Source: Neospora caninum Liverpool (taxonomy: Eukaryota > Apicomplexa > Conoidasida > Eucoccidiorida > Sarcocystidae). Taken from it: a stretch of 64,000 nucleotides of DNA. The notes beneath the pieces are model-generated. The model ran no database searches and was not told the origin of the DNA. It saw only the letters and a list, made by a program, of their open reading frames with translations. Location: NCBI RefSeq assembly GCF_000208865.1, contig NC_018395.1:589920-653919 (forward strand), in the 5' to 3' direction. A program made the translations under genes and the position numbers. Below, one piece after another: positions 23,101-35,129 of the stretch; the stretch's first letter is position 1, and every line of letters begins with the position of its first letter.

Positions 23101-26100
23101 TATCGTCGAACGACGCTCCCAGAAAAGGACGGATTTCTTGAAGCCGATAAAGATACCGGGTCTTTCGATCTGCACACAAGGGAGAGTTGGAGTGTCAGCA
23201 TACTGGGAGCTCCCCTATTGACATGTACACACACTGATTGATGTAACTGATTCCTTCCGATATCCATTCACACTGCTGCGCTGCAATGATCCCAACTCAA
23301 CAGCTATTTAGTAAGGACGTGTAACTGCTATTTCGCTGCTTCGTGAGAGATGGGCGCATCTTGCATCACCATTATCCCCCCGCTCCCCCCCCCCTGCCCC
23401 GCGGAAAAATCTGGTCGAACGAAGTTTATCGTTTTGGAGAACGAGGACTCACCAAGGAAAGCTTTCTGGAAGAATTCCCGTCCGTCTTCGCGTTGACAAA
23501 CAACCTCGCGTAATTCTTCAGTCACCTTGTTCAGCTCTTCTTCCAGAGTTCGAATGACTGCGGAGAGCCGTGCTCTTTCGGCATCACCCACCTCCTGGAC
23601 TTGTTCAGGTCCCGCCATTTCCGGGCCCTCACCCTGCTCCTTTCCCGCCAAGTTGGTCTCATCGCTGTGTTTCTTCGGCTGCCCCGATCCCTGCTCTCTC
23701 CAGATGCTCGTTTCCCCTCCTTCTTTTCCCTGCTTCAAAGGGCTTTCCGGCTGAACAGCGGCCAGATTGTTTCCCTTCCCTGTCGGAAGATTTTGACTTC
23801 CTTTGTCACTCGCTCCACTCCCTCTACGCGTACTCAGCACTCGACTATCCCCCGCTGCCCCAGTGCCGCCGCAATCTCCGACACGATCCGTTTCTAACCG
23901 CGACAGGTTTGCGCTGGCGTCGGGCATGTGGGGCTGGGAGTGACCTCCGCTTATCACGTGGTTCGGAACTTCCGCATGGCCTCTTGAGTCTGCATCCGAC
24001 GTGGGCATTGCAACGTCGTTGTCTCCATCGGCGCTGGGCGCCCCACGTACTTGTCGATCTCCGGTTAAAGGCAGTAGGGCTTCGCGGTCTACACAGAGGG
24101 AGGAATGCGCTGCTCCTGTCGCTGCGTCGACCAAGTTAACCACCTCTTCATGCTCTGTGTTGCAACCGAATCACAACGAGACGCATGGGACGGTTGAGTG
24201 GGTGTATGGAGGTCCGCAAAAGGATGCCACAAAACCGCGCACACCAACAGAATTTCTCTTGGTCTTGTAAAATTACGACACCAAAGAAGAAATGCAACGA
24301 CATCAGCGGAAAATTCCCTTACGCGCATGGGGCAGCTCCCCAGCACCCACAACGCCCAATGCACCCGGTGCGTCCAAACGCATTCCACGCGGACCATCCC
24401 GACCCCTCGCAGCACGGCGGAGGACAAAATCGCATTTCCGCTGGTGAGACACCCGCCAAACGCCACACAAACAACTGTCTCCTCTTGCGCGCTTACCACT
24501 TTCTTTCACATTTCCGAGCGGAAACAGTCGCGCTCCGTTTGCGGCGATTGCTTTGCCCTCCTCTGCTAGCTGAAAAAACAGACCCAACCGCACAAGCCAA
24601 ACAGCCGCGTAAACCTGTGCCTATGAATACGACAATAAAGCCGCGGCACACCGAACAGACACGACAGGCACCGATTTCCACACAGAACACCGATATGGAA
24701 AGCTGTGTGTGGTTTTATCGAGGCCCAACCCGACGCTGCTATCGACGTGACCGGGATGTCGGCAAAGAGGTTCTTCTTTCCTAAAGCACTCGAGAAATAA
24801 CACACACCACATCTCACTCGGCCTCATCCTCAGGCTACAAAAAGGTCATTCGTCGCCAAAGCAGTATCCTCTGAGATGTGCCGGATCTGCCACGTCCGTA
24901 TCCGTTCACGAGGCCGCGACCCTGATACACGCAAATTTGGCTCCGTCAAAAAAGCACACATGCTCTCCCCACATCAGCAACTCGCTGTGTCCAATCGCCT
25001 CCCTCTGTGACCCACTGAGGACTCACCAAAGGCGCCGACCGTCCTGACCCGCCGCCTGAGTCAATGCCTCCCTCGTGTTCGCCCCAAAGGCCACTGCCCG
25101 GGGCTTTACTTGAGGTCCCTTCGCACGCTTCCCCGCGTCCGCTGCCACCCCCGACGGTATTTTGTCCATCAACACCGAGCTTCCGCTCCGCTTTCTCCGT
25201 GATCACGCAGCCGCCTAACTGTCCCCCAAGTTTGTCATACGGCCTGCCAGATTCACTCTTAGAAGCCTCACTCGGCAAGTGCTGCCCACTTTTGGAGAAC
25301 TCGGCCGGCCCCAGAGTTGCTTCGCCCCGAATGCCCGCCCCCACTGACGCCCCCGAGACACGACGGTGAACAAGCGCCCGGCCGGCTGCTTGATGTCGGC
25401 CGTGTTGAGTAGATCGCGCTCTCGGCGAGTCAGGTGGCGAGCCGTTTTGGCTTCCACTGCTGCCGCAGCTGCTGTGGCCCTCAAAAGTCGAGGCCGAAGA
25501 AGAGGAGACGGACACGCCAACGTTCAAAACGCTGCATTCTTGACTCGACCCGTGTTGAGTTGTAGAACGGCGTGTCCCGTTATTCTGTGCAGCGGCGCCA
25601 GACGCTAGGAAGTCCCCTGTTGCTGGGTCGGGACCACTCATCGGTGCGTTTCTGCTTGCTTGAGGGAGAGAAGTTCCCAGGTTCTGGCCGAACTGCGAGG
25701 CTTGCCCGAAACCCGAAGACGCATCCTGAGCAACGGGCCGCAAACTGCCTCCCGCCCAACTCGATCCCGACTCCGTGCAGCATCCCCCGCTGGCCAGAGT
25801 GCCCTCCACATCTTTCCCGTTCCCACAGATTCCCTCGCCCTGAGGTCTCTTCTCTCTCTCAGAGACGCCGGATGGGGAAGAACTCATCCGCACACGCTGT
25901 GTCCACCCAAGACCCGCGACGCCTTGGTGCGGGCCTCCCGCCGACCCTCCGCGACCCGGTGAACTGAGAGGCAACAGGGAAGCAGGCAAACCCGAAGGGG
26001 CGCCGCTGGATCGCCTGTCCTCACCACTGCCAGCACATCTGTGATGGACCGTCGACTCTGGTCCATAGGTGTGAACAGAATTGAAACCTTGCAGCGCGTC

Positions 26101-27582
26101 GCACGGGCAGCGACATCCGGAGTGACCGCAGGTGCCTTTTCGACTCGACTGTGCCGGATCGGCTGACGGCGCGGACATACTGGCCGCGGTTCCTCCACAG
26201 TGGGAATAACAGCACGGCTTTTTGTTCGCCGACAGTGAGGCATGACCTTCAGCACCGCTTCCGGCGTTCCGGTCTCGAGAGGGACACGGGGAACATGGCG
26301 CTCCTCTCAACGAACAACAGCCATCGTGGCCTTGTGTCGCCTGGAGATGGGAAGCTTGCTGTCCAGTCCCCGGACAGCACATGGCGTACGGCTGCCGGCG
26401 AAGCGTGTCTAGGTCATGACAACTTCCCCGGTTCCCGCAAACGGCGAAAGGAAAGGCTGCAGTGCAAGGAGACGCTTCTGTAGACCCAGCCCACCTCGAA
26501 TTCAATCCGCCTACACCCGCCTGCGCCGACACGAGCGACGAACCGTCGCCCCCATGCCCGGTGAAGCCAGTGCTGCCACTGGGCGGAGTACAACAGGTTG
26601 AAGAACCGACCCACGAGCTATGAGAGGGCCTTCGCGATCCAGCCCAACCATGAAGTCCGTTGTGATCGACGACGTCACCGTTGCCAGAAGGGACTCCCAG
26701 CAGCGCTCCGTCCCGCTGAGAAATCGAATGGGCCGCGGACGCACCAGCACAGTCAGTGCACCCCCCCCCTGAACACGGCCCGATGTCGCGGGCATTGAAA
26801 GGCGCGTTCGCCGGCATGTAGGCAGGCACGCGGTAGTGGTCGCGGTCTCCGTCATTTCTGCCGGGGTAGACCGGGTGCATGGAGACGGTGGATGAACCGT
26901 CCGCTACAGGTGAGCTGCCGTGAGAAGTCGCGCTGCAGTACTCTTCACCGCGCACCGTTTGCTGGAGCCTGTGCTGAGAGGGCATGTATGACGCGACATC
27001 CGCTTGAGTGCTGCTTGACGCAGCCGACGACGGAGAGGAAGCCGGGTCACTAGGAAACGCACTCTTGTTCCCTGGTCCTTTCCCATCAAAGACAGGAGCT
27101 CTGGATCCGCACATAGAATCGCCGCAATCTCCGACTCGGTTCCCACTCAGGTCCCGGTCACAGCCGCGATAGACACCCGTGGCATCCATACACGGATTGT
27201 GTGTGTACGCCAGCTGGTAATTGCCATGCGAGTCAGGAGGGTGAGCATTCGAGCCCGTGGCCCCGGCTGGAGATGCACCCAACGACCCAGCGGAACAGCA
27301 TGCAGATTTTCCATTCCACGAAGGCGTAGCGTACCCAGCGAAGCCTGTCAGACTCTCCCCAGTTCGGAGACTGGGAGCGGCATCGCCGTATACCACACGG
27401 TGGGAGGGACACGCTCCGAAGCCGCCACCAGAATGCTGCACATGGGGGGCGTCTGCCAAGGGAGTGAACCCAGATTTGACGGAGTTATCCGCTACAGCGC
27501 CGTCAATGACCTCTGATTCGTGGACACCGATCGGCAGCTGATCAATAAGCTGAGCGAAGGCATGGATTTGCCGCGTCGTCAT
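20186..27582 (-). CDS. Large orphan protein, mostly disordered, with coiled coil and conserved-looking C-terminal module
   Basis: Exons on -: 27582-25027, 24152-23453, 23169-23058, 22730 to about 21127, 20624-20542 and 20236-20186. All phases close, giving about 1701 residues. The ATG starts MTTRQIHAFAQLIDQLP. Exon 1 is low-complexity, rich in Gly, Ser, Cys and His. Exon 2 ends in a coiled coil (ARLSAVIRTLEEELNKVTEE) and FFQKAFLG. Exon 3 is compact and conserved-looking (RKTRYLYRLQEIRPFLGASF, then DDIVRAVTACRTVGQL). Exon 4 opens TWVLAFDFAGAAVAPAADVA, then becomes disordered. The last two exons encode VYAFEKMRKKRYCVPNFGQF and DEYYNKLWEAFQESNV, then stop. Exon 4 can instead read through to a stop at 21047 (SYRLQKLIASQQLR), leaving the last exons as a tiny separate gene. 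I recognise no domain. The ordered pieces are brought together only by splicing. Confidence 0.62.
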
Positions 27583-28490
27583 GGTGAGGAGCAGGCAGGG
27601 TGAGGAGGCGCCAGACGATAGGGAAACCGCCCCTCCTTTCTTTGCAGGAGGAACAGAACGTGAAGTGGCGAACTCCTCGCAGAAACGAATGGAACGCTGG
27701 CGCAGATCCAGCCACGGACCTCCGATTATGGCAGGCCTCCAGATTTCCGAAAAATGGAAAATACGGAGTGATGAAGCTCACAAAAATCCTATTGGCAGCG
27801 GCGTATAAGGGAACTCCAGCATGAGTAGTCATCTCTCGCTACTGCTCGTTCTCCAAGGACACAGGGAAAATCGTGCAGGTATCGATTGTCCGGTTCGCGA
27901 CCGCACATGATGCGACGTGTCACCGGTCCGGGCCTTTCGGCACGGGTGCGCCCTCGTCGGAGTTGACGGCGGAACGCTGACCACGAAGTCCCTGGTCCCT
28001 CACTTGGTTCAATACATTCACGCCCGAAAGTTTTCCGTGATGTGGAACCCATACCCAGATAAACGATGCGATGTACACGACTCCTCGGGGACCTTAAAAT
28101 GTCTGATGCACACGGTGTGTGCGATTCTTGGTAAGGCCACGCCACTTCCTGTGAAGAGCCTTTCCCGTGTTACGCCACGGAAACCAGAGAGCAACATGGG
28201 AGTCCGTGAGAGCCGAGCTTCACCCACCCCGCTGGAGACGACACTGATCTCCACAGCACGATCGTTGAACGGAGCGAAGGAAATCCGACACATTCATTTT
28301 CCAGATTCAGCAATTTCCACGCTCATTGCTCCGGCCTACCACGGAGATACCCCAACGTGCCTGCAGCAAAATGACCTGAATCGGCGTGCTCAGCAGACAG
28401 CTCATGCAGCGATTTTCTGTCCCATGAGATGGAACGATGGAAGCTAGCCACGGAACCGTAACTGGAAGGTCTCTCACGGCAAACCACAAG
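27583..28490. other. Probable promoter region of the orphan gene
   Basis: This lies directly upstream of the ATG at 27582 (-). Frames of 90-176 codons occur on both strands (for example + 27917-28447 and - 28145-27789), but none has splice sites or composition that convince me. It may contain the transcription start and 5' UTR of the orphan gene. Confidence 0.35.
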
Positions 28491-29619
28491 CGATGCAAAT
28501 ACGGAGAGGTTGTCGGTTGCATCGCAATCGGGTCCCGAGACGCGAAAAACCGGATGGTCCAGTAGCGACAGTCAGCACAAAAAATTGGTGCTTATGTAAC
28601 CCGTGGCATGACTCTAGAAGATCTCCAATCATACTCCGTGGGTGCGTCTGTGGCCGAAAGAATTTCTCGCACTTTCGTTCTCATGATACTAGAGCCTTTA
28701 ACAAACCTCAGAGAACATGCAAGCAGGGATACCAACTCGCTTGGTGAAAGCCTCAGTTGCCACCCGGGATGACACAAGTGGGTCCGGACCTTGCTTCCAA
28801 AAAAATGGGCCGGTCAAACATTTCTACGTCACACACAAGGCGCAAGAAATGCCGGCGAAACGTTTCAGGAGAGCTTCCTGAACTGTGACCCGAGGCACAG
28901 GGAAAAATCAGGTCAGTGTGTCACAGGCGACACCGGGAAGTACTGGCCGCGCGCGGACTGTCAGACAAGCCCCCGAAATATGCGCAGCGACGAATAGTGC
29001 ACCACCTCTCCGAGTACAGAAAATCCAGCAACGAGTCATCCATCCAAACAACGTGTGTTCCCCAGTGCAGAAACGCTGTAAATTTCAAGAGACCGGGCTA
29101 TCGGCCTCTAAAAGGCTTCTTTGGCTGCCGCCCAACCAACCATAATTATTTCTATGCCAGGCTCCTCGGCCCGACGGCGGAATCCAACCGTAAAGGAAAA
29201 ATAGCGGAGAAAGGAAATAGAGGCACTCCGTAACCCGACGACGACGAAAAAAAAGAACCGCGTACAGCAAAAACCGAAGCAGGCGGATTTTGCCGAGTGC
29301 TTCTTAGGCAAGAGAGGACACCAAAACCACACGAACGGACGGTCCGACGCTCAGACTGGCTGCTCTCAAACCCGGGGTATATAGCAGCCCCCGCAAACAG
29401 GACGGTACACTCGATGGTCTGCGGTCGCGCAGCCCTAACCGGTGCGGTACACATGCATATACCACGGAAGAGAACCCGAGGCAGGGGGGGCGTGGGGTGC
29501 ACAACCCAAGTCACAACGATGCTACTGCCAGTAGCAAGGTCCCCAATGGAGGGCCCGAAAGGCAAGAAACACTAAGGGGAGAGAACACGAAGCGAGCGTG
29601 TCTCCGGGGTGAAACTCCC

Positions 29620-30690
29620 CCAAGAGCAACGACCTCGCAAGTACTTCCCCTATTTGGACGGCAATGTCGCGAGGCCACTCTGGATTTACTGATCGCCACT
29701 GGAGGCTGCCGAGGTAAAGAGCAACCCCTAAGCCACAGCCTACCGCACGACTTCACACGAGGTGCCTCGACGACAGAGACGACTCCTTTGTGCCGGTGTG
29801 CGGTCACGGAGGACAGGAAAAAGCGCCGCTACGGTTCTTCCAAGGTTCTGTTGTGCCGTTTGTTGTCAGGTCCTCGGGGACTTGAGGTCTTCAGCGGTCA
29901 AGGCCGTACTTGACTGGTTGGCGGAAGTCGACAGATCAAGTTGTCAGAGGAACCACCAACGGTCCAATTTTGGGGGGCCCCGTTGTTGATCGTGTGCAGC
30001 CAGCGGAGACGCAACAGTTGATCTCCACACTAAACCAACTGGCAACCGATGCTTACTGTGAACGCACTTTGCCTTTTTGCAGCAGTTCTCACATTTGGTC
30101 TTCTGCGGTAGGCGGCAACGTCCCTAACCCGACTGCACGGCTTCGCCAGGTGCTGACGGAACGGTACGCTTGCCCGTTGTCCCGCTGGGGGGGTGGCAGT
30201 GCGGAGGCGACCCGTTGGTCGGCGTGTAAACCAGGGACGCTGCCGGATGTGTGGCACACACAATCAGCTGGTCGACTGCAAATCTCCATCGTGCGAGATG
30301 ACTCGAGGTCGTCAACGAAGACATGTCAACGAGTCAGCCAGAGCTGGTTCAACGTCTCTGTAAACCCGTGCGATGTGAGCGACTACGTGCAAGACAGCAA
30401 AATCAAGCGCAACAGGGTAGTTTTGTAGTCGCCACTGATGTGCATAGGTGGGAGCTTCATGGTGGATTGATGATCTGCGAGAATTGTGCAACCCTGCGCG
30501 GGATGCTGTAGTCTGTGTCAATCGCGGGTCCGATGCGTGTGCCTTTTCTCTTTGTTGAAACGACTGAAGTTGCAGTTCAGCAACCTGGTGCAATATTTGG
30601 AGAGTGAGGAACTACTGGTAGAACTACGACTACAGCGATGGTACGGACGGAGTTCAGAGAAAACAAACTCGTGCCGATCCCACCTGTAAG
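29620..30690 (+). other. Cluster of exon-like segments, gene not resolved
   Basis: Several short pieces on + look coding and have splice-like borders. REATLDLLIATGGC (to about 29715) ends in the donor GAG/GTAAAG. VLGDLRSSAVKAVLDWLAEV (from about 29871) follows the acceptor TTTGTTGTCAG. PAETQQLISTLNQLATDAYC (from about 30000) follows GTGTGCAG and could end at GCG/GTAGGC near 30108. FSNLVQYLESEELLVELRLQ (from about 30573) follows GAAGTTGCAG. The helical, hydrophobic pattern resembles armadillo or HEAT repeats. The phases do not join into one frame in the simplest order, so exons are missing or some pieces are chance. No function is proposed. Confidence 0.3.
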
Positions 30691-31863
30691 CCGTAAACGG
30701 AGCAGTTCCGACAACGCACGCGACCGGGAGAGTCAAGGGGTAGCTCAGCAGATCGGGTGGACCAGTGTTCTTCGCGGTCCTCGACGCCTCACCCTCGCTC
30801 TAAAGGACACCGCTACCGGCTCTCGATGGGAGCTTACAGGCAACGCCGTTTTCCACGATAGCAGATCGTGAGTGAAAATACCGTTGTAAACGGACTTGAC
30901 CTTCTTGCAGTTGCGCCGACAAATTATTCCACAGATGGACTATGGTCGTAGCGAGGCAACAACATACTAAACCCACCAAGCATATCGATATGTGGTCACC
31001 CGACGACGGCATGGAATAATGGCGGATAATGCGGAACTCTTGAGTTCATGAATCACTTGTACAAAAGCATTCCGTGAGACTGACGTGCGCAGCTCATTCA
31101 TATGACGTGTTGCACACATGAAAGAGCGAACGATGCGACCGCTGGTTGTATTACTGGCGTACCGCCAGCAAATTTTCTGCGGCAGGTCAGCCGTCGTAAA
31201 CGCCGACTTTCGGATTAATTCAGAGTCGCCTTGCTGCCGACCCACAGAATCGTCCCTGTGGGCAGAAGACTCATTATCCTGACCGGCCGAGTGACGACGG
31301 TGCTACCCTGACCTGCCGGAGGGCCTGGCCCCGGCGAAGCGTGTCCCTGCACTGACTGGACAGATTCATGTAACACCCCTAGAACCCAGGATAGGGTATA
31401 GCCCTCCGGGACGACAGCGCGTACCTCCTCGTCCCCACAACATGCAGATAGTTTGCACAGCAAGACATGACTTGCGCTGTACAGCTCCTCAGCGTGCTAG
31501 AGGAAGCATCAAAAGATAGGTTTCACGCGGTCGCTTGTACGAACCAAACGATGCATTCAAATTACTTGGTATAGTTTTACGGAAATGCAGCCTAATATTT
31601 CAACTCCCCCAGTGGAAGCTAGTACTCTGGGTGCAGACAGACGTGCAAAACCCGTTGTGAAACACAGGGTGGAAAACTCATCAGGCGGATAACTGGAAAA
31701 AACGGCACTGCCGCAATTACAGCATACTCTCAGTTCGCATACACATCACTAATGTCGGAACCATTACCACGTTCCTATACACGTGTTCGAGGAGAAACTA
31801 CGATTGCTGGGGAAGAAATGATGTAAAGGCCCCCCCCCGCGTACCAGAACCCCATGGAAGGTA

Positions 31864-32140
31864 CTATGGGATGGGACTGTCTCTCGGGTAGGCCCAGCAC
31901 ACTTGTAGGGCTTCTTTAAGAACTGCTACGCTGCGGTTGCCTTCCTCCACCATTCTTTTCATCCTTAAGGCTCTCCTACGGTGTGGTACGGGAAGGATTT
32001 CATAAGCATACGTTAGCACTTCACTGCCATTTGTTTGTCTTTTGTGAAATAATTGAGTATCCCTACGATTCGACCGGATGTAAGGCAGCTGTTCACAATC
32101 CCGACGACAAAGCGTAGTTGGTCGCGAGCAAGCTGTGTCA
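31864..32140 (-). pseudogene. Coding-like segment with a frame break (degraded gene, or exon with unrecognised splice)
   Basis: On -, a frame after the acceptor TTGACACAG reads LARDQLRFVVGIVNSCLTSG and FTKDKQMAVKC, then stops (TAA). Immediately overlapping, another frame continues as EVLTYAYEILPVPHRRRALR and ends QVCWAYPRDSPIP with a stop at 31864. Both read as helical protein, and the switch occurs within about 10 bases near 32015-32030. This could be a single ancient reading frame broken by a small indel, a sequencing error, or two alternative exon ends. No ATG-started gene is visible upstream. Confidence 0.3.
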
Positions 32141-33352
32141 AGAAACAGGGAGTATGAAAGGCACAAATGTCAGTTCCACAGCAATCGCAAGCATCATGCG
32201 CGATAGCGACCGGATAAAGGATACATCTAGCATCAGCAAAACAACGAAGAGTCTGAAGAAAAAGAATAAGCAATCGGCGAAGCATGGCGCTTTTCTGTTT
32301 AAGACATCCGTCATCTACCGTGTTCGGTGCTCATGCTATCGTAAGACCAGAATATCGAATTCAACTGCCCCTGTCTGCACGCAGTGTCACTACTGTTTAT
32401 CTTCTCTGGAAAACCTCGCTGAACTGGAACACCCTATGCCGGCCTGTTCAGTATCGCTTCAGATGACGTGCCGTGCCCACAGTGTAAGCCAGCTGTCCAG
32501 TTTGCGCACGTCCACGTTCCTGGACACAGCACACTATGCCAACAGGACGTTTAGATTCTACTGCCATTTAAAAGTAGAGGAGGGATCGTGAAGGTCAAGA
32601 CACTGGCTAACCTGACACTGTGCCTCTTGCCCCCCCCTAAACCCATGTTGCTCCTTTCCTCAGGAGTCTGCCTCTCCAACGGCTGTCGGGTGGACCTCGG
32701 CGGCCAGCAACAACATATGAAGTGCGCCGATAGAGTCTGTAGATGTGTCAGTGCCTCAAAAGGACAGCCCACGATAACCACGATTTATCATAACGAATAG
32801 GCTACGATGAGACAGAGTGAGCAACCGCACCCTCGTGCCTCCGACCGTGGCAATCCAGCTTCGTAACACATTCATGACGAGTGGTGTACCTCCCCGTCTA
32901 CTGGGCCACACCATGATGCGTGTACCGCCATACCGGAAAGCATGCCTCCCACTGAGTCATTAGCTTTGTTTTCCATAATGCTTACGACTCCTAAAAACAC
33001 CTGTTACAGGAAAAACATCTGCCTATGATTTAGATGATCTCGTTTCCTCGTGGCGAACCCGCTTGCCATCAGCGCTACTGAATTCCAGGGGGGGCCTTAA
33101 TAGCCCTTCGGCAATAAGAAAACTACACGGCACGACATGCAAGGTAACAAACCAAAAGGACTCTAAATGAAGAAGGTACATACAAAAAACTCTGCTCCTC
33201 TACTCTGGTACAGCATCCACATTTTCTGATTGTGGAACTACGTAGCATCTCGTCAAAAGAGTGCGCCCAGCCGAGGGCTGAGTGGTGCTTCCGATGGTGA
33301 TGTCTTATTTTCTCTTCCAATTCATGACATTTCGTGGCTGCCACCCTCTTGC

Positions 33353-33809
33353 TCGATTTCACTAGAAGCATACTCAATGTATTTCCACCGGTGCAAGTGG
33401 AAATGCTCATTTTCCGTTTGGAAGAAAGGGCTGTGCCGAAAACCAGGACTTGCAGCGAACGCTGCGACGTTTCGAAAGCGACGGTACGGTTTTTTACCGT
33501 CTGCAGCTTCCGAGTTCATCGACGCGGTCTACAGGCAGTTTTACTAAGTGTGTTTGTATAATTCTCTACCTTATCTTCGATGTGCAGGCTTTTTCACCCA
33601 TGCCAAAGATAACTGGAGACCCAAATCGTGACATGGCATTTTCTGCTCCTGCCCTGCCGCAATTTTCTCACGCTGAGTCCACGTTCGCTTGCCTTTCCTT
33701 CCCGTCGGTCTGGGCTGCTACCGAGTTCCGTTGTTTGTCTCCTTTTCACGGGAGGTCTCTCTTTTTTTCTGCACGAATGCCAATTCATTTTCCACGCCAT
33801 TGCTTCTAA
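33353..33809 (+). CDS. Candidate 3' exons of a hypothetical gene
   Basis: An exon-like frame begins after TTTCACTAG near 33354 (SILNVFPPVQVEMLIFRLEE) and runs to the donor ACG/GTACGG near 33482. A second piece after the acceptor TTCGATGTGCAG (about 33591) keeps phase 0, reads AFSPMPKITGDPNRDMAFSA and stops at 33809. An upstream exon ending in phase 2 would be needed and was not found. In the same region another frame (DLQRTLRRFESDGTVFYRLQ) also reads as coding, so the model is weak. Confidence 0.28.
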
Positions 33810-35129
33810 TAAGCCGCGATTGTGGACAGCAAGTGGTGACAGGCAGGGGAACATAGCGCTGATGGGTTCCATCCTCCCTGGCATTGGGCACCTGGCGAAC
33901 ATTGTGGTCTGCCCTACCTTCTCTGCTCCGGACAATTCTTTTCCGATTTGGTGGGCGACGGACCAGAGTGAGCGAGGTTCACTGCGTGGTCAGTGTGTAG
34001 CAGAACTGTGTAACCCGGGCAAAAGGGTCGTAATTCTGCCGACACGGCGTGCTGCGGAAGTCGATATCTTGAGGGTTCTCGAGAGTTTTTTTTTTGAATT
34101 CGCAGACGACGTTCCATAACCAGAACCCAGTGCATTGGAAACGTTTCTCTAGTATGAAGCTCTGCCTACAGCACATTTCTCCAACTTGGGAAGTAATTGG
34201 TGGGGTATGGGCGCTGCATTAACCAAGGCTGGACTGTGGGCACGTTAGTACGTCCGTATGTAAACCACATGGTTCAGTGAGGTGCCTTTATCATGTTAAC
34301 GTAACGTTTTTGTTCTGGCGGTGTGAGATAGTCTGTTGAAGTGGCTTCATCGGAAAGAGACCGTGAGGCGAATGTTGGACAGATCTTCTGGTTCACCCAA
34401 AGCCATCCTGCAGCCTTTCCTTCATTAGGCGGCATGACGGACCCTTGCCAATCCTTCGGTTTTTATCATTTTTGCCTTACCGTCGTTTCGATCGAGAGCA
34501 TCTCCGGGGTTTAGTGAAAACATAACGGGGACATCCCCAAGGAGTCTTGTGAGCTCTGGAGGCCGGCCCCATGAGACCGTCGGTCCGCACCGTTGGTCAA
34601 AGAATCTGAGGGCTGCGTAACGAATTATTTTTCAGTAAAGAAGCCAAGGCAGTTTGTCGTGGAGTTTTCGGTTCTCTCTCTTCTTTTGCTTCTGTCGTCG
34701 TGTGTCCTTGTCCAGTCGTCAGCGTTGTCAGCAGGGTCGACTTTCTTCCGGCCAGCTGCTGTGACTGGAGCGGTGTCTACCACGAGTCGTACACTCTGGT
34801 TCATCCTTGTCATTTTTGTGCATGCATGCGTTTTTGTGTGGGACTTGCATATATGTTCATTTCATGTGCACGTTGGATACGATATCGACAGATTTTTGCT
34901 CGCTCCGGGGGGTGTCGCTTGTCCTTCACGTTGCTCCGAGGCAGGGTCATGAACAGCCGGCAAAGTGGATTCCAGTTTCGCAGCTTCATCTTCATTTGCG
35001 GATGCTGTTTGTATGAGATTTTCGGAGACGGTTTTTGCCGTGCTATCCGTCTTGCTGAGGTCCTCTGCGCATCCGTTGGCACGTCGCCCTCGCTGACGGA
35101 CGAAATTTCCACATGTTCTATGCGCCATC
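33810..35129. other. Intergenic / promoter region with TGCATGC motif
   Basis: This is the upstream region of the two-exon gene starting at 35130. It is T-rich at 34630-34700 and carries a TGCATGCATGC-like motif near 34820, an element enriched in coccidian promoters. Frames on + (from 34593 and 34700) are interrupted relative to the downstream gene and are taken as UTR. Confidence 0.4.
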
